The notes under the pieces are model-generated. The model made no database searches. It was not told the origin of the DNA and worked only from the letters and a program-made list of their open reading frames with translations. From positions 1,468,716-1,532,715 of the forward strand of contig VXAY01007011.1 of the NCBI GenBank assembly GCA_013399855.1: 64,000 nt of DNA, in the 5' to 3' direction. The position numbers and the translations under genes are program-made. Shown piece by piece: positions 1 through 27,465 of the stretch; the first letter of the stretch is position 1; the number at the start of each line of letters is the position of its first letter. This DNA is from Oxyruncus cristatus (taxonomy: Eukaryota; Chordata; Aves; Passeriformes; Cotingidae).

Positions 1-416
1 ATTGCAGAACAGTTGGAATATTACACAAGTATCTGTTTCAAGTGGTGCCCCTTTGCTCAGTGACACTGGGAGTATCTCTCTGCAGTTAACTGAATGCTAA
101 CTGACTTTCACTATCTCTAAAACATTGCTTCCTTTTTCCTGTGCAACTGATGCCAGGCCATTTCTTTGAGGTGTCTAATTTCAAACATTAATAACCCCAC
201 CAGAGAACAGTAGTTGTGATTTAAATTCCTTATTGTCTCTCAGTATTACGTCTTTCATTATTGCAAGAACTGTGTGTAGGAAATAGGAGCCATTATTCTT
301 CCTTCACAGACACCTGATGAAATATGAAGCTTTAGTACTGTCAGCTGGGAGAGGCTGGGTCAGTTTGGTTGTTCCCAGCTCCAGTTTTGTACTCAGATCA
401 ATACAAACCGATTTCT

Positions 417-432
417 TGTGTGTGTGTGTGTG
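417..432 (+). repeat. (TG)8 microsatellite
   Basis: Sixteen bases of uninterrupted TG in a SYTL3 intron. Confidence 0.95.
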
Positions 433-745
433 CTTTGGCAAGCTGCAGTAGAACATAAGATGATGACTTTTAGCCTCTTATTCTATGAGTAACATATTGT
501 CTTGGAAGAGATTACAAAACAAAGTTAATGAAGGGACAAACTGGTAGTTTTGCTTCTTGAGCTACACAAAGGTTTCAGTGGTCCCCCCAGCGCTCTGGGT
601 GTGTATGAACATCAAGATTAGTAGGGAGCAAAACGGGCAAGATGTTTGAAAGGACCGTAGTTAAAATTTGGTAACAACAAAATAACATTTTTGTAATGTA
701 TGTAATTCTCACACAGCCGGAAGTCTGTATATAAAGTTTATGTTC

Positions 746-788
746 GGGGGCGGGGGGGGGGGGGGGGAAGGGCCCACANGGGGGGGGA
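746..788 (+). repeat. Poly-G tract with one ambiguous base
   Basis: Long G-runs (746-767 broken once by C, and 780-787) surround one N at 779. The motif ggcccaca or gcccacag follows or flanks each run. Length and base calls are unreliable here, and the tract could fold as a G-quadruplex. Confidence 0.8.
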
Positions 789-1049
789 AAGAGCCCACAG
801 TTGAAATCATTGGTCCTAATTTTATAGTCAGCTGCGAGTTAAGGCACCTGCATTTAGAGGGAGTTGCATGTGGGAGAGCTGTGCAAGTGCTCTTGGGAAT
901 CACTGGAGCCCAGGGTGGTTCAGGGTGATTAGCCACAGAGCCTACACCCACCTTCTGATTCAACAGCCTACATATGGGTAGTGATTTCCTTGCCTCTCCA
1001 TTGCCTCCAGCTTTCAGTGCAGGTCACCTGTGGGCTGGGTATCATGTTT

Positions 1050-1119
1050 GCCAGTCTCATGTGGATGTATTAGATACCCAACAATGCCAGTCTCATGTGG
1101 TATATTAGATACCCAACAA
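1050..1119 (+). repeat. Tandem duplication, two copies of about 35 bp
   Basis: gccagtctcatgtgg plus tattagatacccaacaa appears at 1050-1084 and again at 1086-1119 with a one-base length difference. It lies in a SYTL3 intron. Confidence 0.93.
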
Positions 1120-1325
1120 CATCTCAAAGGGCTCTAACTATATTTGGGGAGTGGATCAAGCCTTTAATTAGTGATCACCTGAGTTACTTCCTTCCCCCTG
1201 CTGACTGCGTTAAGTAGATGTCCACTGAACAGGATGGGAGTTTCAGCACCATCATTAGATATCTTAATCTTGAACTGGCCTCCAGAGCAGGCAAATTCTG
1301 ATGGGAGTGTAAACAGAAATACATA

Positions 1326-1425
1326 TTAAAAAAAAACAAAAACAAAACCAAAATGAAACAAACCACACCACCCAAACCAAAAAAGAATCAAAGAAACAAA
1401 CAAATGAAAAAAACCCTAACCCAGC
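1326..1425 (+). repeat. A/C-rich low-complexity tract
   Basis: Runs of A broken by single or double C (aaaaacaaaaacaaaacc, aaacaaacaaatgaaa). No coding content. Confidence 0.8.
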
Positions 1426-1698
1426 AAAAATGGCCAAGAATTATTTAAAGTTCTGAATTAATAATCAAAATCTTTAGCAAGGCAGGTCAAGGTATTCCTG
1501 GAATGTTGATATATATTTGAATGAGCATTATTTAGCATTTAAATAGTGGGGTAACATGCAGATTGCAAAGCACCCTCAGACAACATGGTTCATATCTGCC
1601 TTCAGCCATGCTGTGCCTGGGCTTCCTGTGAGCAGGTCATAAGTATGGGCCTGCATTCATCCTGTGTATTGCTCTGTAAATGCTGTTTATCTTTCTAG

Positions 1699-1869
1699 TA
1701 CAAGATTGAATACTCCCAGCTGCAAAGTCGACAACTTCAGATCTCTGTGTGGCATGCAGGAGCACTCAAATACAGGGTGTTTTTGGGGGAAGTAGTGATT
1801 CCACTGGCAGCATGGAATTTTGAAGAGGACTCAATGCAGTTGTTTGACTGGTATCAACTCAAACCCAAG
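1699..1869 (+). CDS. SYTL3: SYTL3 exon: second half of C2A domain
   Basis: This exon is 171 nt (57 codons) and starts and ends in phase 0. The acceptor is tttctag at 1692-1698 and the donor is gtgatt at 1870. It encodes YKIEYSQLQSRQ to FDWYQLKPK, the last beta strands of C2A. The calcium-loop positions read VWHAGALKYRVFLG, without the Asp ligands seen in synaptotagmin 1. The preceding half of C2A was not found in 1-1698 and must lie further upstream. Confidence 0.92.
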
Positions 1870-4800
1870 GTGATTCTGAGTTTTTGTTCTTAATTGTATT
1901 TTAAGAGCAAGATGTAGTGAAGGCTGTGAAAAAGATCACCCTTCTGAGATCACGGAGGGAAAAATGCTGTCAATCCAGCCCATTAGTAAGATGTGTCACA
2001 AGCACAAATAAGCTGAGAGAAAGATGTGGAAGAAAATGATTGCAGTAACGCAAATTTCTGTATGTCCCTTTCTTAAGCTTGAAAAGCCTGAAGATGATCT
2101 TACCCGGTACAGCGGTGAACTCCTCTTGTCTGCAAGACTCTTGGTACCAGCCCAGTATAAAAATTTCCAGTTTGAAGGTATAAAATGTTTCAGCATTCAT
2201 AGAGGTCTTTTCCAGTGTAAATGGTTCTATGATTCTGTGAATCCCTTGGCTAGAAAAGAATTGAGGTCAATGAAGGACTGGCAATGTGTCCATGTAATAT
2301 TCCTGTATGGGATTTTTAACAACTACAGCAAGTGGTGCTTTGTGGTGTATTAATTTTTACATTATTTAAAATTGAAACATTTGTCAGCTTTGTAGATTTG
2401 TTCTGTTTAATACAGAAAAAAGCTCTACATTATAATGGCAGTTTTATGATGCATCCAGCTGTTTTGCAAACTTGTGCCTGTCATAGTGTTAACAATAGAA
2501 GCTATTCTGGTGGTGAAGCAGCAGTTTTATTGTCCAAGGTAGAGAGTGCCAATTTAGGGAAAAAGTAGAAGGGTAATGTCTGCAAGGGTACCAGACCAGC
2601 ATCCTTGACTTTCTCCAGCGGTTTCATTTTAAAGAGATTGTTTCACTTGGAGGGGTGATAGGACCAAAATGTGTAGTCAGGGTTCAGTTTTTGGTAATGA
2701 AAAGTTGTAAGGTACATTAAATATTGCTGTAGTATGTCAGAGCAAGCATCTGCTGGTGGAGTGAAACAAGCACTTTGAGTGGGAGTGATAGGAAAAACCT
2801 CATTTTCCTTACCTCCCTAGATCACAGTGAAGTGTATAGAGGTTCAGAGCTCTAGTAATGCTCTCTGTGTCAGGACCATAGCAATAGGTGGAGACCAATA
2901 GGAAACTCTAATTAGCTGTCTGGTTATTTTTGTTCCCTTTTCTTTTCCAAGTAACCCCGAAGTTACCAGCTTGCTTTCTTCAATTCTTCCTCCCTATGCA
3001 GGCCTGCGTGTTGGGTCTCTGCTCTGTACCTAGAACTGTGAGAGGAGCAGTATCACACCGTGGGTTTGGCTGTTTCTCCTGCTTCTGACTGTTCCAGAGA
3101 AATGCTTCTGTGGGTACTGTCCTGTGTTTACATTTCACAAACACAGCAGGAAGCTTTCTTTGGAACAGGAATTACAAAGCAGCCTGCTACTCATTTCTTG
3201 GGGTTTTTTTTGTGTGAATCATACACTGTACAAACATGTTAAAATCTTTCAAATTCTCCTAGTCCAGCCTCATGACTCCTTATCTCAGTAGTACCACTTA
3301 GGCATTCCCCTACTTATAGCAGCATCTTAACCTATGAGCTGAACTGACTGGGCATTTCATGTGATAAGTGCTCCTTTTTCAGGAAACAAAGAGCAAGGAG
3401 CTCCCAAGTGCCAGCTTCAGGTTATGATATTTGGGGCTAAGAACTTGCCCATGCCAAGATCTGCTGGAATGTTGAACTCCTTTGTTAAAGGGTATGTATG
3501 AGACCTAACACTACAAATAGGAAATGTCACATGTGTTTGTGCAAATGTAGGTATTAACATATTTTCAGCAGCAGACTGGCATGTGAAAGTGCCATCATCT
3601 ACACTCTGACTTGTAATGGTTTAATTTGAGTGTCTACGGAACAGCAGCAGTTTCCAGAGTGGTGACAGGTCCCACCTGCCCTCTTGGTCTTGAAATTTAG
3701 AATTTAATGATGTCTTTAAAACTTAGAGTTCACTAGTTTAAGTATGTGGTTTTAGATATTAGGAGAGGGGGAAAAAAAGTTTAAACAAATACAGTATTGT
3801 CATTCCTAGTTTCAGCTTTTTGCAGAATTAAGCAAAGCTTGGGATACATTGAAAACTTTTATCCTCTTCGTTATAGACTTTTTGAAAGAGAAGGGGCTGA
3901 ATTTTTCTTCAGTGTGTTGAGTAGCTTGTATGTGGGATCATTTTACTTTCCTGTTGTCAGGCATCAGATGCCATTAGAAGTATGATACTGGGGTGAACTT
4001 ATGTCTCATAACACTATTTCACCTACTGTGGCACCTATCTTTGGTGAAATCAGTGAGAATTTTAGCTACTAAAAGAGAGGTTTTAGGCAGTATTGAATGA
4101 CAGCACATGAAGATTCCTTCAGCAGTCAGTGACTGCAAAGTAAAAGCAGACCAGAAGAGCCTACTTGCACCTACATTAATGGCTAACAGGAAAAGGTGCA
4201 AGTCCCAAAATAAACACACTAGCACCATGTTCTATCTTGCACTTAAGCTGAACTTTTTTTCTATTTAAGGTAAAACGAAGGGCCTTAGTTGATTATTGCA
4301 AATGCTCTGTTTTCTTGTTGAGAAATCAGTAACCTTGTTGAACTCTTATTTTTTTGGGAAAGTTGTCTTATCCTTCCAGACCAAGCAGAGGTAAGACAAA
4401 AGTCTCCTATCCTGAAGAAAGAAGCCTGTCCTCAGTGGAAACACTTGTTTGTCTTTGATGTTGTGACCCCAGCTCTGCTCCAGCAATCATGTCTGCACTT
4501 GACTGTCTGGGACAATTCAACTTTCAGCTCAAGTGATCAGTTCCTAGGAGGAGCCAAACTTGGTGCAAGTAAGTTCTTTACCACTAAAAGTTGAAGGTAT
4601 TTTGTGGAAAAGGTCTTTTAGTTTACATCCTAAGCAACAATAATTATACTATGTTATTTATTACCTGCTATCATGTGCCTATACATGTAGTTCCAGCCTT
4701 TGTCATAAGCAACTTGCAGTCTTGGGCTCTGATCCTGCAAGAACTGATGCATGTGCTTTAGTTCAGGTCCATGGGGAAGCCCAAGGTTGTCAGTGAAAAT

Positions 4801-5956
4801 TTTCAGGAAAGCCATTTTTTAACATGGTGACTTTCAGGGTCAGGGCTATGCTGACAAGCACAGAAATACAGAGCTTTCTGCATTTTTAAAGACTTATTCC
4901 TTTAATTGTTTTCTATGAATTGGCCAATTTTAAATGATTTCTCATCAAAAGAAAGAACAAGAACTAATGATCTAGTAGACTCCAATCTTACTTATGTTTG
5001 TGATTTTTCATTTTACATCCACAAATGAATCCTGTCAATGAAATACAGAAGGTGAAACTTTCTCAGAAGGGGCTATTGCATGTGTGAGTTTTGGGCTCTG
5101 TTCTAACATAAGAGCAAACTTCCTTACTAAAGGCTGAGAAATGTCTGAGAAACCCTCTGCTTGCTAAATAGGCCCCATTTCCCTGGTAGTTGAGCAGGGA
5201 AGCATTATCACTTGAAGGCTGACCAACAGTCTCCTGGCCCCATCACCCCCGAGAGTAAGTGCTGTGGTTTCAGTATTTGAGATGAAAGGCTCAAAAAAAG
5301 ATTGAGGCTCAGTCATGTTGTTTGGGTATCAGTATGCACTTTAGAGGAGTATTATCACTAGTGATAACTCAATGTTATGCAGGATTCCTCGTGAACTTTT
5401 TCTGATTATCTGACCCAGCATTTTCCTTTCTGCTGGAGCAGGGGCTACCTGCTTGTAAGTGATCCAAGCCCTACGCCTAGTAATGAACAGAAGGTACTGG
5501 AGACGAACAGAAGCAGGAGACTTTGTGCTGTTCTGGTACTATTAGCATGCACACTTGCTCCTCTGCTTTTAGTCATACAACTGAAAACTTATTTGCTGCA
5601 AGCTGAGATCTTTGGAGAGAAATCCTAGTTTATAGGATGTAAATATAATACTTCAAAAGTATAAATACAATTTATTGCAATTAATTAGTGCCTTAGGAGC
5701 TACAGAGCAGCTGAAATTATGTACGAGTGGGTGAACAGGTTATTTTGTTAACCAGTGCATTGGGCCAGAAGCTGGGTAAGGATAAGTGAAAAGTAACCCT
5801 GACTTTTCCTTTTGCTGTCTTGCAGAGGAACTGTTTGGCTCTACAGACCCTGTTTCTCATTCAGTGCTCCAATGGCAGGAAGTGCTCTGCAACCCAAACA
5901 TGTGGATGGACTTTACACTTGTACTGCATTCAAATAAGGAAAACTTTAAATCATGA
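1699..5956 (+). CDS. SYTL3: Synaptotagmin-like protein 3, C-terminal 238 residues (5 exons, gene truncated by window edge)
   Basis: Join of 1699-1869, 2078-2177, 3383-3491, 4363-4568 and 5826-5956. All junctions are GT-AG and the phases close exactly to TGA at 5954-5956. The product starts inside C2A (YKIEYSQLQSRQLQISVWH, then VFLGEVVIPLAAW), crosses a short linker and contains a full C2B (GAKNLP, LNSFVKG, ACPQWKHLFVF, LTVWD, FLGGAKLG, LQWQEVL, FTLVLH). These strings resemble the SYTL3 C-terminus as I remember it more than other SYTL paralogues, and lying convergent to EZR agrees with the human locus. Slp proteins bind Rab27 through an N-terminal domain and membranes through the C2 domains. 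The N-terminal exons lie upstream of the window. The C2B loop that carries acidic calcium ligands in synaptotagmins reads DNSTFSSSD, so the second Asp is lost. Calcium-independent binding is inferred. Confidence 0.93.
2078..2177 (+). CDS. SYTL3: SYTL3 exon: C2A-C2B linker and first C2B strand
   Basis: This exon is 100 nt, entered in phase 0 and leaving one base. The acceptor is tcttaag (2071-2077) and the donor gtataa starts at 2178. It encodes LEKPEDDLTRYSGELLLSAR followed by LLVPAQYKNFQFE. The GELLLSARLLVP string corresponds to GELTVRAKLVLP as I recall it for human SYTL3. Confidence 0.9.
3383..3491 (+). CDS. SYTL3: SYTL3 exon: N-terminal part of C2B
   Basis: This exon is 109 nt, with acceptor tttttcag (3375-3382) and donor gtatgt at 3492. 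It encodes GNKEQGAPKCQLQVMIFGAK, then NLPMPRSAGMLNSFVKG. GAKNLP and LNSFVKG are typical C2B strand 1-3 sequences of synaptotagmin-like proteins. Confidence 0.92.
4363..4568 (+). CDS. SYTL3: SYTL3 exon: core of C2B
   Basis: This exon is 206 nt, with donor gtaagt at 4569. The acceptor is placed at gggaaag (4356-4362), because only this site keeps the frame and restores CLILPDQ, the expected continuation of SFVKG. A stronger-looking ttccag at 4374-4379 would shift the frame. The exon encodes KSPILKKEACPQWKHLFVFD, then the LTVWDNS loop and FLGGAKLG. The second acidic ligand of the loop is replaced by Ser. Confidence 0.9.
5826..5956 (+). CDS. SYTL3: SYTL3 terminal coding exon
   Basis: This exon has 131 coding nt including TGA at 5954-5956, after acceptor cttgcag (5819-5825). 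It encodes KELFGSTDPVSHSVLQWQEV, then LCNPNMWMDFTLVLH and a short tail SNKENFKS. Human SYTL3, as I recall it, ends at the TLVLH position, so the tail of eight residues would be an extension. The long 3' UTR follows. Confidence 0.92.
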
Positions 5957-7015
5957 GAGATTATCACACAACAACTTTTCCTTCCCCATGAGTAATATTT
6001 TAAACTCAAATGGTACCTACACTTCAGATCTGGGGAAAGGTATGCTGTAAATGCACCCACTCTGGCTTTTGGGGCATAGAATTATGTATTTGAAAAGTGT
6101 GTGACATTCTGAATGTTTTATTTCTTAAAAAGTAAAGGCTTTAATTTGTGTCTCTATCTGGAGTATAAGGTTAATACTGTTTCTTCAGGAGTTACGGTCT
6201 CAGTTTGAGATGCGTTATGGTGACAAAGCAACAGTAGCCAGGCAATACGCAGTTTTCTATTTCTGGGCATAGCCAAACTGTCATTATTAGGTCACAGCTA
6301 GGAATACTTTTCAGAGAAAATAACTGTTACAGCAGGAAAGTTACATGCTTTCACTCTGAGATTAATGTTTTATACACAGAACTGAAACTTAGCTTGTCTT
6401 TGCTTGCTGCAAAGGGGAGATGCGAATGACTCCGCTTCATAGTTGTCTACACTGCCACTATTATTTCACATGATGCTAAAAAGCATTGGCCTGTAGCCAC
6501 ATCTCTCAAATGTGTGCTGCATTATGGTGCTTAGAAAGCTAAGGTATAAACTCTCCCTCAGTAGAAGTATGGGACAACAGCTGATAGACTAAGTGTGGGT
6601 GTAGTAAGTTCCTTCTTATCTGCCACTGTAAGACAGATTTAACAAGTCTGATCCATAGGGTGTACAGCATGTGACAAGAGTTTAGCTCAGTTTATCATTT
6701 ATTCATGCGGACTGGTGGAAATGCAAGCTTAGGCCAAACTACTGTGTCAATTTGCCTTGCCTCAGATGTAGTGTTACAGTCAGCAGAAACTTCATATATA
6801 CAACTGTAACTGGTGCTGCTGTGTTATACTTTGTGACTGCAAGTATTGCCTTGTCTTCCTTTTTAGGTCAGTGTGGCTTTTAAGGATTTAAGACTTAAAG
6901 ACACAAGGACTAAGAGGCTAAGCTGAGGAACTAAAAGAGCAGTAGTACACCTTACACAGAACACATCCCACACAAGAAACACTTGACTCCACATCCTTTG
7001 TTACTTTGCAGATCT

Positions 7016-7021
7016 TTTATT
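7016..7021 (-). terminator. EZR poly(A) signal AATAAA
   Basis: The plus strand reads tttatt, which is AATAAA on the EZR strand, about 1.39 kb after the EZR stop. Downstream on the minus strand comes a GT-rich stretch (about 6965-7000: GATGTGG, AAGTGTTTCTTGTGTG), as expected for a cleavage-stimulating element. Cleavage is predicted at about 6990-7005. Confidence 0.7.
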
Positions 7022-7039
7022 TAGATGTTTGCTGCTGCA

Positions 7040-7045
7040 AATAAA
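7040..7045 (+). terminator. Candidate SYTL3 poly(A) signal AATAAA
   Basis: This is the first canonical plus-strand AATAAA after the SYTL3 stop codon. It is followed at once by an A-run (7043-7050) and lies 19 bp from the opposite-strand EZR signal. Use of this site is inferred. Confidence 0.5.
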
Positions 7046-7540
7046 AAAAACCCACACAAGATTCAACTCACGTATAATGCAGCATAGATATTGTAAATGG
7101 AAGAGAAGAGGTGACAACATACTGTATCTCACTTTCTAACAGATTTTCAAGGACAGGGGGAGAGTGGGGGAAGAATGTTCACAGAAATGCTCTCTACTAG
7201 AGAGAATACAACTGTGATATAAACAAGCAGTCCCTTCATCTTTGGAGTCTGAAACTTTAAATCAAACATTTAAAAAAATTAGAAAATTTGTTAGAAAAAT
7301 AGGTGCAGTAAAATTGTATATATTGGATCATGTGTACATATAACAGTTTTCATTAAGTAAAAAAGTGATCTTTACAAATAATGCTTTATAGTAAATAATC
7401 AGCTGCACTGTATCAGACTACAGTGTTGTTTAGGCATTTTTACAGATGCAAGTCTTATTAAATCTGAAAAGTAACAAAATATACAGAGCAAAACTATTTC
7501 CCTTTAAACTAGTACTGCAATCCACATGTTGCATGTTTTT

Positions 7541-7557
7541 ATATATATATATATATA
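7541..7557 (+). repeat. (AT)n microsatellite in EZR 3' UTR
   Basis: Seventeen bases of alternating AT within the predicted EZR 3' UTR. Confidence 0.9.
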
Positions 7558-8257
7558 AATACTACACTATAACTGATCAGTAATGAAGTTGGAATGCAAA
7601 CACAGTAGCATATTTAGATTCCAACAGAGTATTTACTACTTGTTACATGAAGAGAATATCAGTGTCCCTATGCCACACTTCTGAGCCATCACTGCAGAAA
7701 TTCTCCAGTCGAGAACAGCAACAAGAAAAAGCCTAATTTCTACACAAAGTAGTTCTGAGGTGTTGTCAGTTCTTTTGTGTGTGTGTGGGTGGGCTGGGGA
7801 AGGGGAACATGGGCACCAAGACCAAGGAAAAAACAGGGTGTACAAGCACATGTGCAAGGTTGTACACACATATGTATACAGGTGCTTGCAAATCCTGAGT
7901 TCCAGAACCTGCTTTCTTAACTGCTGGACTTCACACTGTAACTAATAATAAAAAGACATATGGCACAAAATTCACCCATAGATGCTTATATTTTAGACCA
8001 GGTTGAATCCAGCACCTGCACAGGACTTGTATCTTCAACTAGAAGCATAGCCTGTTAAAATTTGTCTTGCTTCAAGAGAGATGTGACATAAGGCCTTTTG
8101 GCACTAAGCAAAGGCATGAGCAAGTTACCAGGATCAGTGGTACAATAAGTTTATAACTATATCAAATTTCAGAGAAGGTACAGAATAAATGGGAGATTTA
8201 AACACCTCTGGGTTTAGAGAACATTTGTTAAGTGTCATACAGTGATGCCTCCTCAGG

Positions 8258-8334
8258 AAAAAAAAAAAAAAAACCAACCAAAAAACCAACCAAAAAAAAA
8301 AAAACCAACAAAAAAACCAACACAACAAAAAAAA
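8258..8334 (+). repeat. A-rich tract with AACCAACC units in EZR 3' UTR
   Basis: A-runs separated by ccaacc, ccaaca and ccaacac blocks. In the EZR transcript this is U-rich with GGUUGG blocks, starting about 75 nt past the stop. Confidence 0.85.
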
Positions 8335-8363
8335 TTTATATAGAACTTTTTTTTTTTGCTAGG
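8335..8363 (+). repeat. 29-bp direct repeat, copy 1
   Basis: tttatatagaac, eleven T, then gctagg. It is identical to copy 2 at 9317-9345. It lies in the EZR 3' UTR, ending 46 bp beyond the stop codon. Confidence 0.95.
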
Positions 8364-8408
8364 ATTAAGATCTGCCTTTCCCACAGTCCTGTCTTCTTAC
8401 AAGCATCG

Positions 8409-26013
<17,605 letters not shown>

Positions 26014-27369
26014 CTAAGGAATAAAACAAAAAGCATTGTTTAAGATGTATTGAAAGTTATTTCTAGGTGTTAACAGAGTACTTTGTGTACAATAGTCTCC
26101 ACGCTTAGATGCACTACCCTCACATCCACAATATACACACTTAAGCCTCAATTAGAATTATGTTATCACACCAGCAAACTTAATTGGGGCACTCATTCTG
26201 CTGTTCTTATCCAGATTGCTCTGCAGGTTTTTCTACTCAGTGCAGGATTGGACTGATCTTCTGGTTAAACAAGAGGGCATTTTAGACTTGACCCTTTCCA
26301 GGCCTAAACCCTCTTGGACTAAGAGCTACTCTGAGTGCACAGTATAGCTGCCTGCAGGCCATCCCTTGGATTACGAAAGGCTCTAATGACTAAATTAAAT
26401 TTAAGACTTATAATTTAACTTCCATTTATATTAGAGCTGGAATTAATCTGAGGTTTTAAAGGCAAAAGGCTGCAGATTATTCTCGCAAAGCAATCAGCAT
26501 TAACCTGATAACCATTCATTCTTTCCCTCATAAAAATCTACTCAGCACATAAAAACAGCAGTAGTGGGTACTAAATGATACTAAAGGGCAAGAGTTCACT
26601 GAGCTCTTGCTGTCAGTGAAGAGACAATATAACCAGATTTACTGCAACAGCAGTAGACTGCAAGGCAGAGGCTACTACCAAATGCAGAAGGCAAGAGTGT
26701 TCAACGTCTAGAAAAAGTCTATTAGCAGTTAATCAGGAGGCAAAAGCAGCAACTAAGCTTGCAGGGAACAGCATAAGCACCAGTAAAATGGAAAACCGGG
26801 AAAGGATTATCTCCAGCTGTTCTGACTACAGGAGACTATATTGCTTGCAATATTATACTACTTCTCAGAAAACAAACAAAAACCCCTCCACAATACAAAT
26901 TAAAAAAACCCCAAATCTGGATGATTGTGTAGTATAGTTCTACTTACAACTAGATTTGTAGCTTGATATTTTAAAGGAAAGAAGAAAAAGTGGACATTTA
27001 AACAGAAGCCCAGACAACAGGTAAGCTACAGGCAGATGACTTTTCATTACAATTTCCCAACATTGTGTAAATGTCACGTTGCAGAAAGACAGAGCCAGGA
27101 GACCAGGAGAGCCTGCTACATCTGAAGAAATGAGAGGTGAGAGGCAGGAGAGGAACAGAATAACTCACACTACAAAGCTTTGACCTTTAGCAGTTCCCAG
27201 ACACTTAATTATGCATATTTAAACTCTAGGATAAGTGTCAGGTGAAACAATGTTACATTTAACACAGAATTGTGAATAAAACAAGTTGCCTCAGCTAGTT
27301 TTAGTCAAACATATTAGAAAAATTTCACACTCCCTTTTCAGCAAGACACTAAATGTCTAACCAACCTTC

Positions 27370-27465
27370 TTCGGTTTAGTGGTAGACCTGGCAATGTTAG
27401 GTTAATGGTTGAACTTGATGATCTTAGACATCTTTTCCAAACTAAATGCTTCTGTGAAGGCATCA
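27370..27465 (+). mobile_element. CR1 3'-end fragment
   Basis: Plus-strand CR1 tail: gttgaacttgatgatcttag followed by acatcttttccaaactaaat and gcttctgtgaag. It is heavily truncated and lies in EZR intron 1, antisense to EZR. Confidence 0.75.

Larger units (their letters stand above)
1..1698 (+). other. SYTL3: SYTL3 intron (partial)
   Basis: Sequence upstream of the first visible SYTL3 exon. I looked for the preceding C2A exon (the segment with the lysine-rich KRKT and NPLYNE type motifs) and did not find it. It holds the TG repeat, the G-tract, the 35-bp duplication and an A/C-rich tract. Confidence 0.75.
5957..7060 (+). other. SYTL3: SYTL3 3' untranslated region (predicted end)
   Basis: This stretch of about 1.1 kb between the SYTL3 stop and the first plus-strand AATAAA (7040-7045) has no supported coding sequence. 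The end point is inferred from the poly(A) signal and the usual 10-30 nt spacing. The region downstream of the signal is not clearly GU-rich, so use of a later signal (AATAAA at 7947-7952) cannot be excluded. Confidence 0.55.
6995..8408 (-). other. EZR: EZR 3' untranslated region
   Basis: About 1.4 kb separates the ezrin stop (8409-8411) from the predicted cleavage site. It contains an (AT)n tract at 7541-7557 and a T/GGTTGG-rich low-complexity tract (minus-strand sense) at 8258-8334. Next to that tract is one copy of a perfect 29-bp repeat, at 8335-8363. I saw no open frame with recognisable content on either strand. Confidence 0.7.

Noticed and set aside
1409..1424. aaccctaaccc, considered as interstitial telomere repeat
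   Set aside because: Fewer than two CCCTAA units inside an A/C-rich tract; not a telomeric array.
4380..4568. SYTL3 exon starting at the ttccag acceptor
   Set aside because: It puts the exon out of frame and meets TGA early. The upstream acceptor restores the expected CLILPDQ segment.
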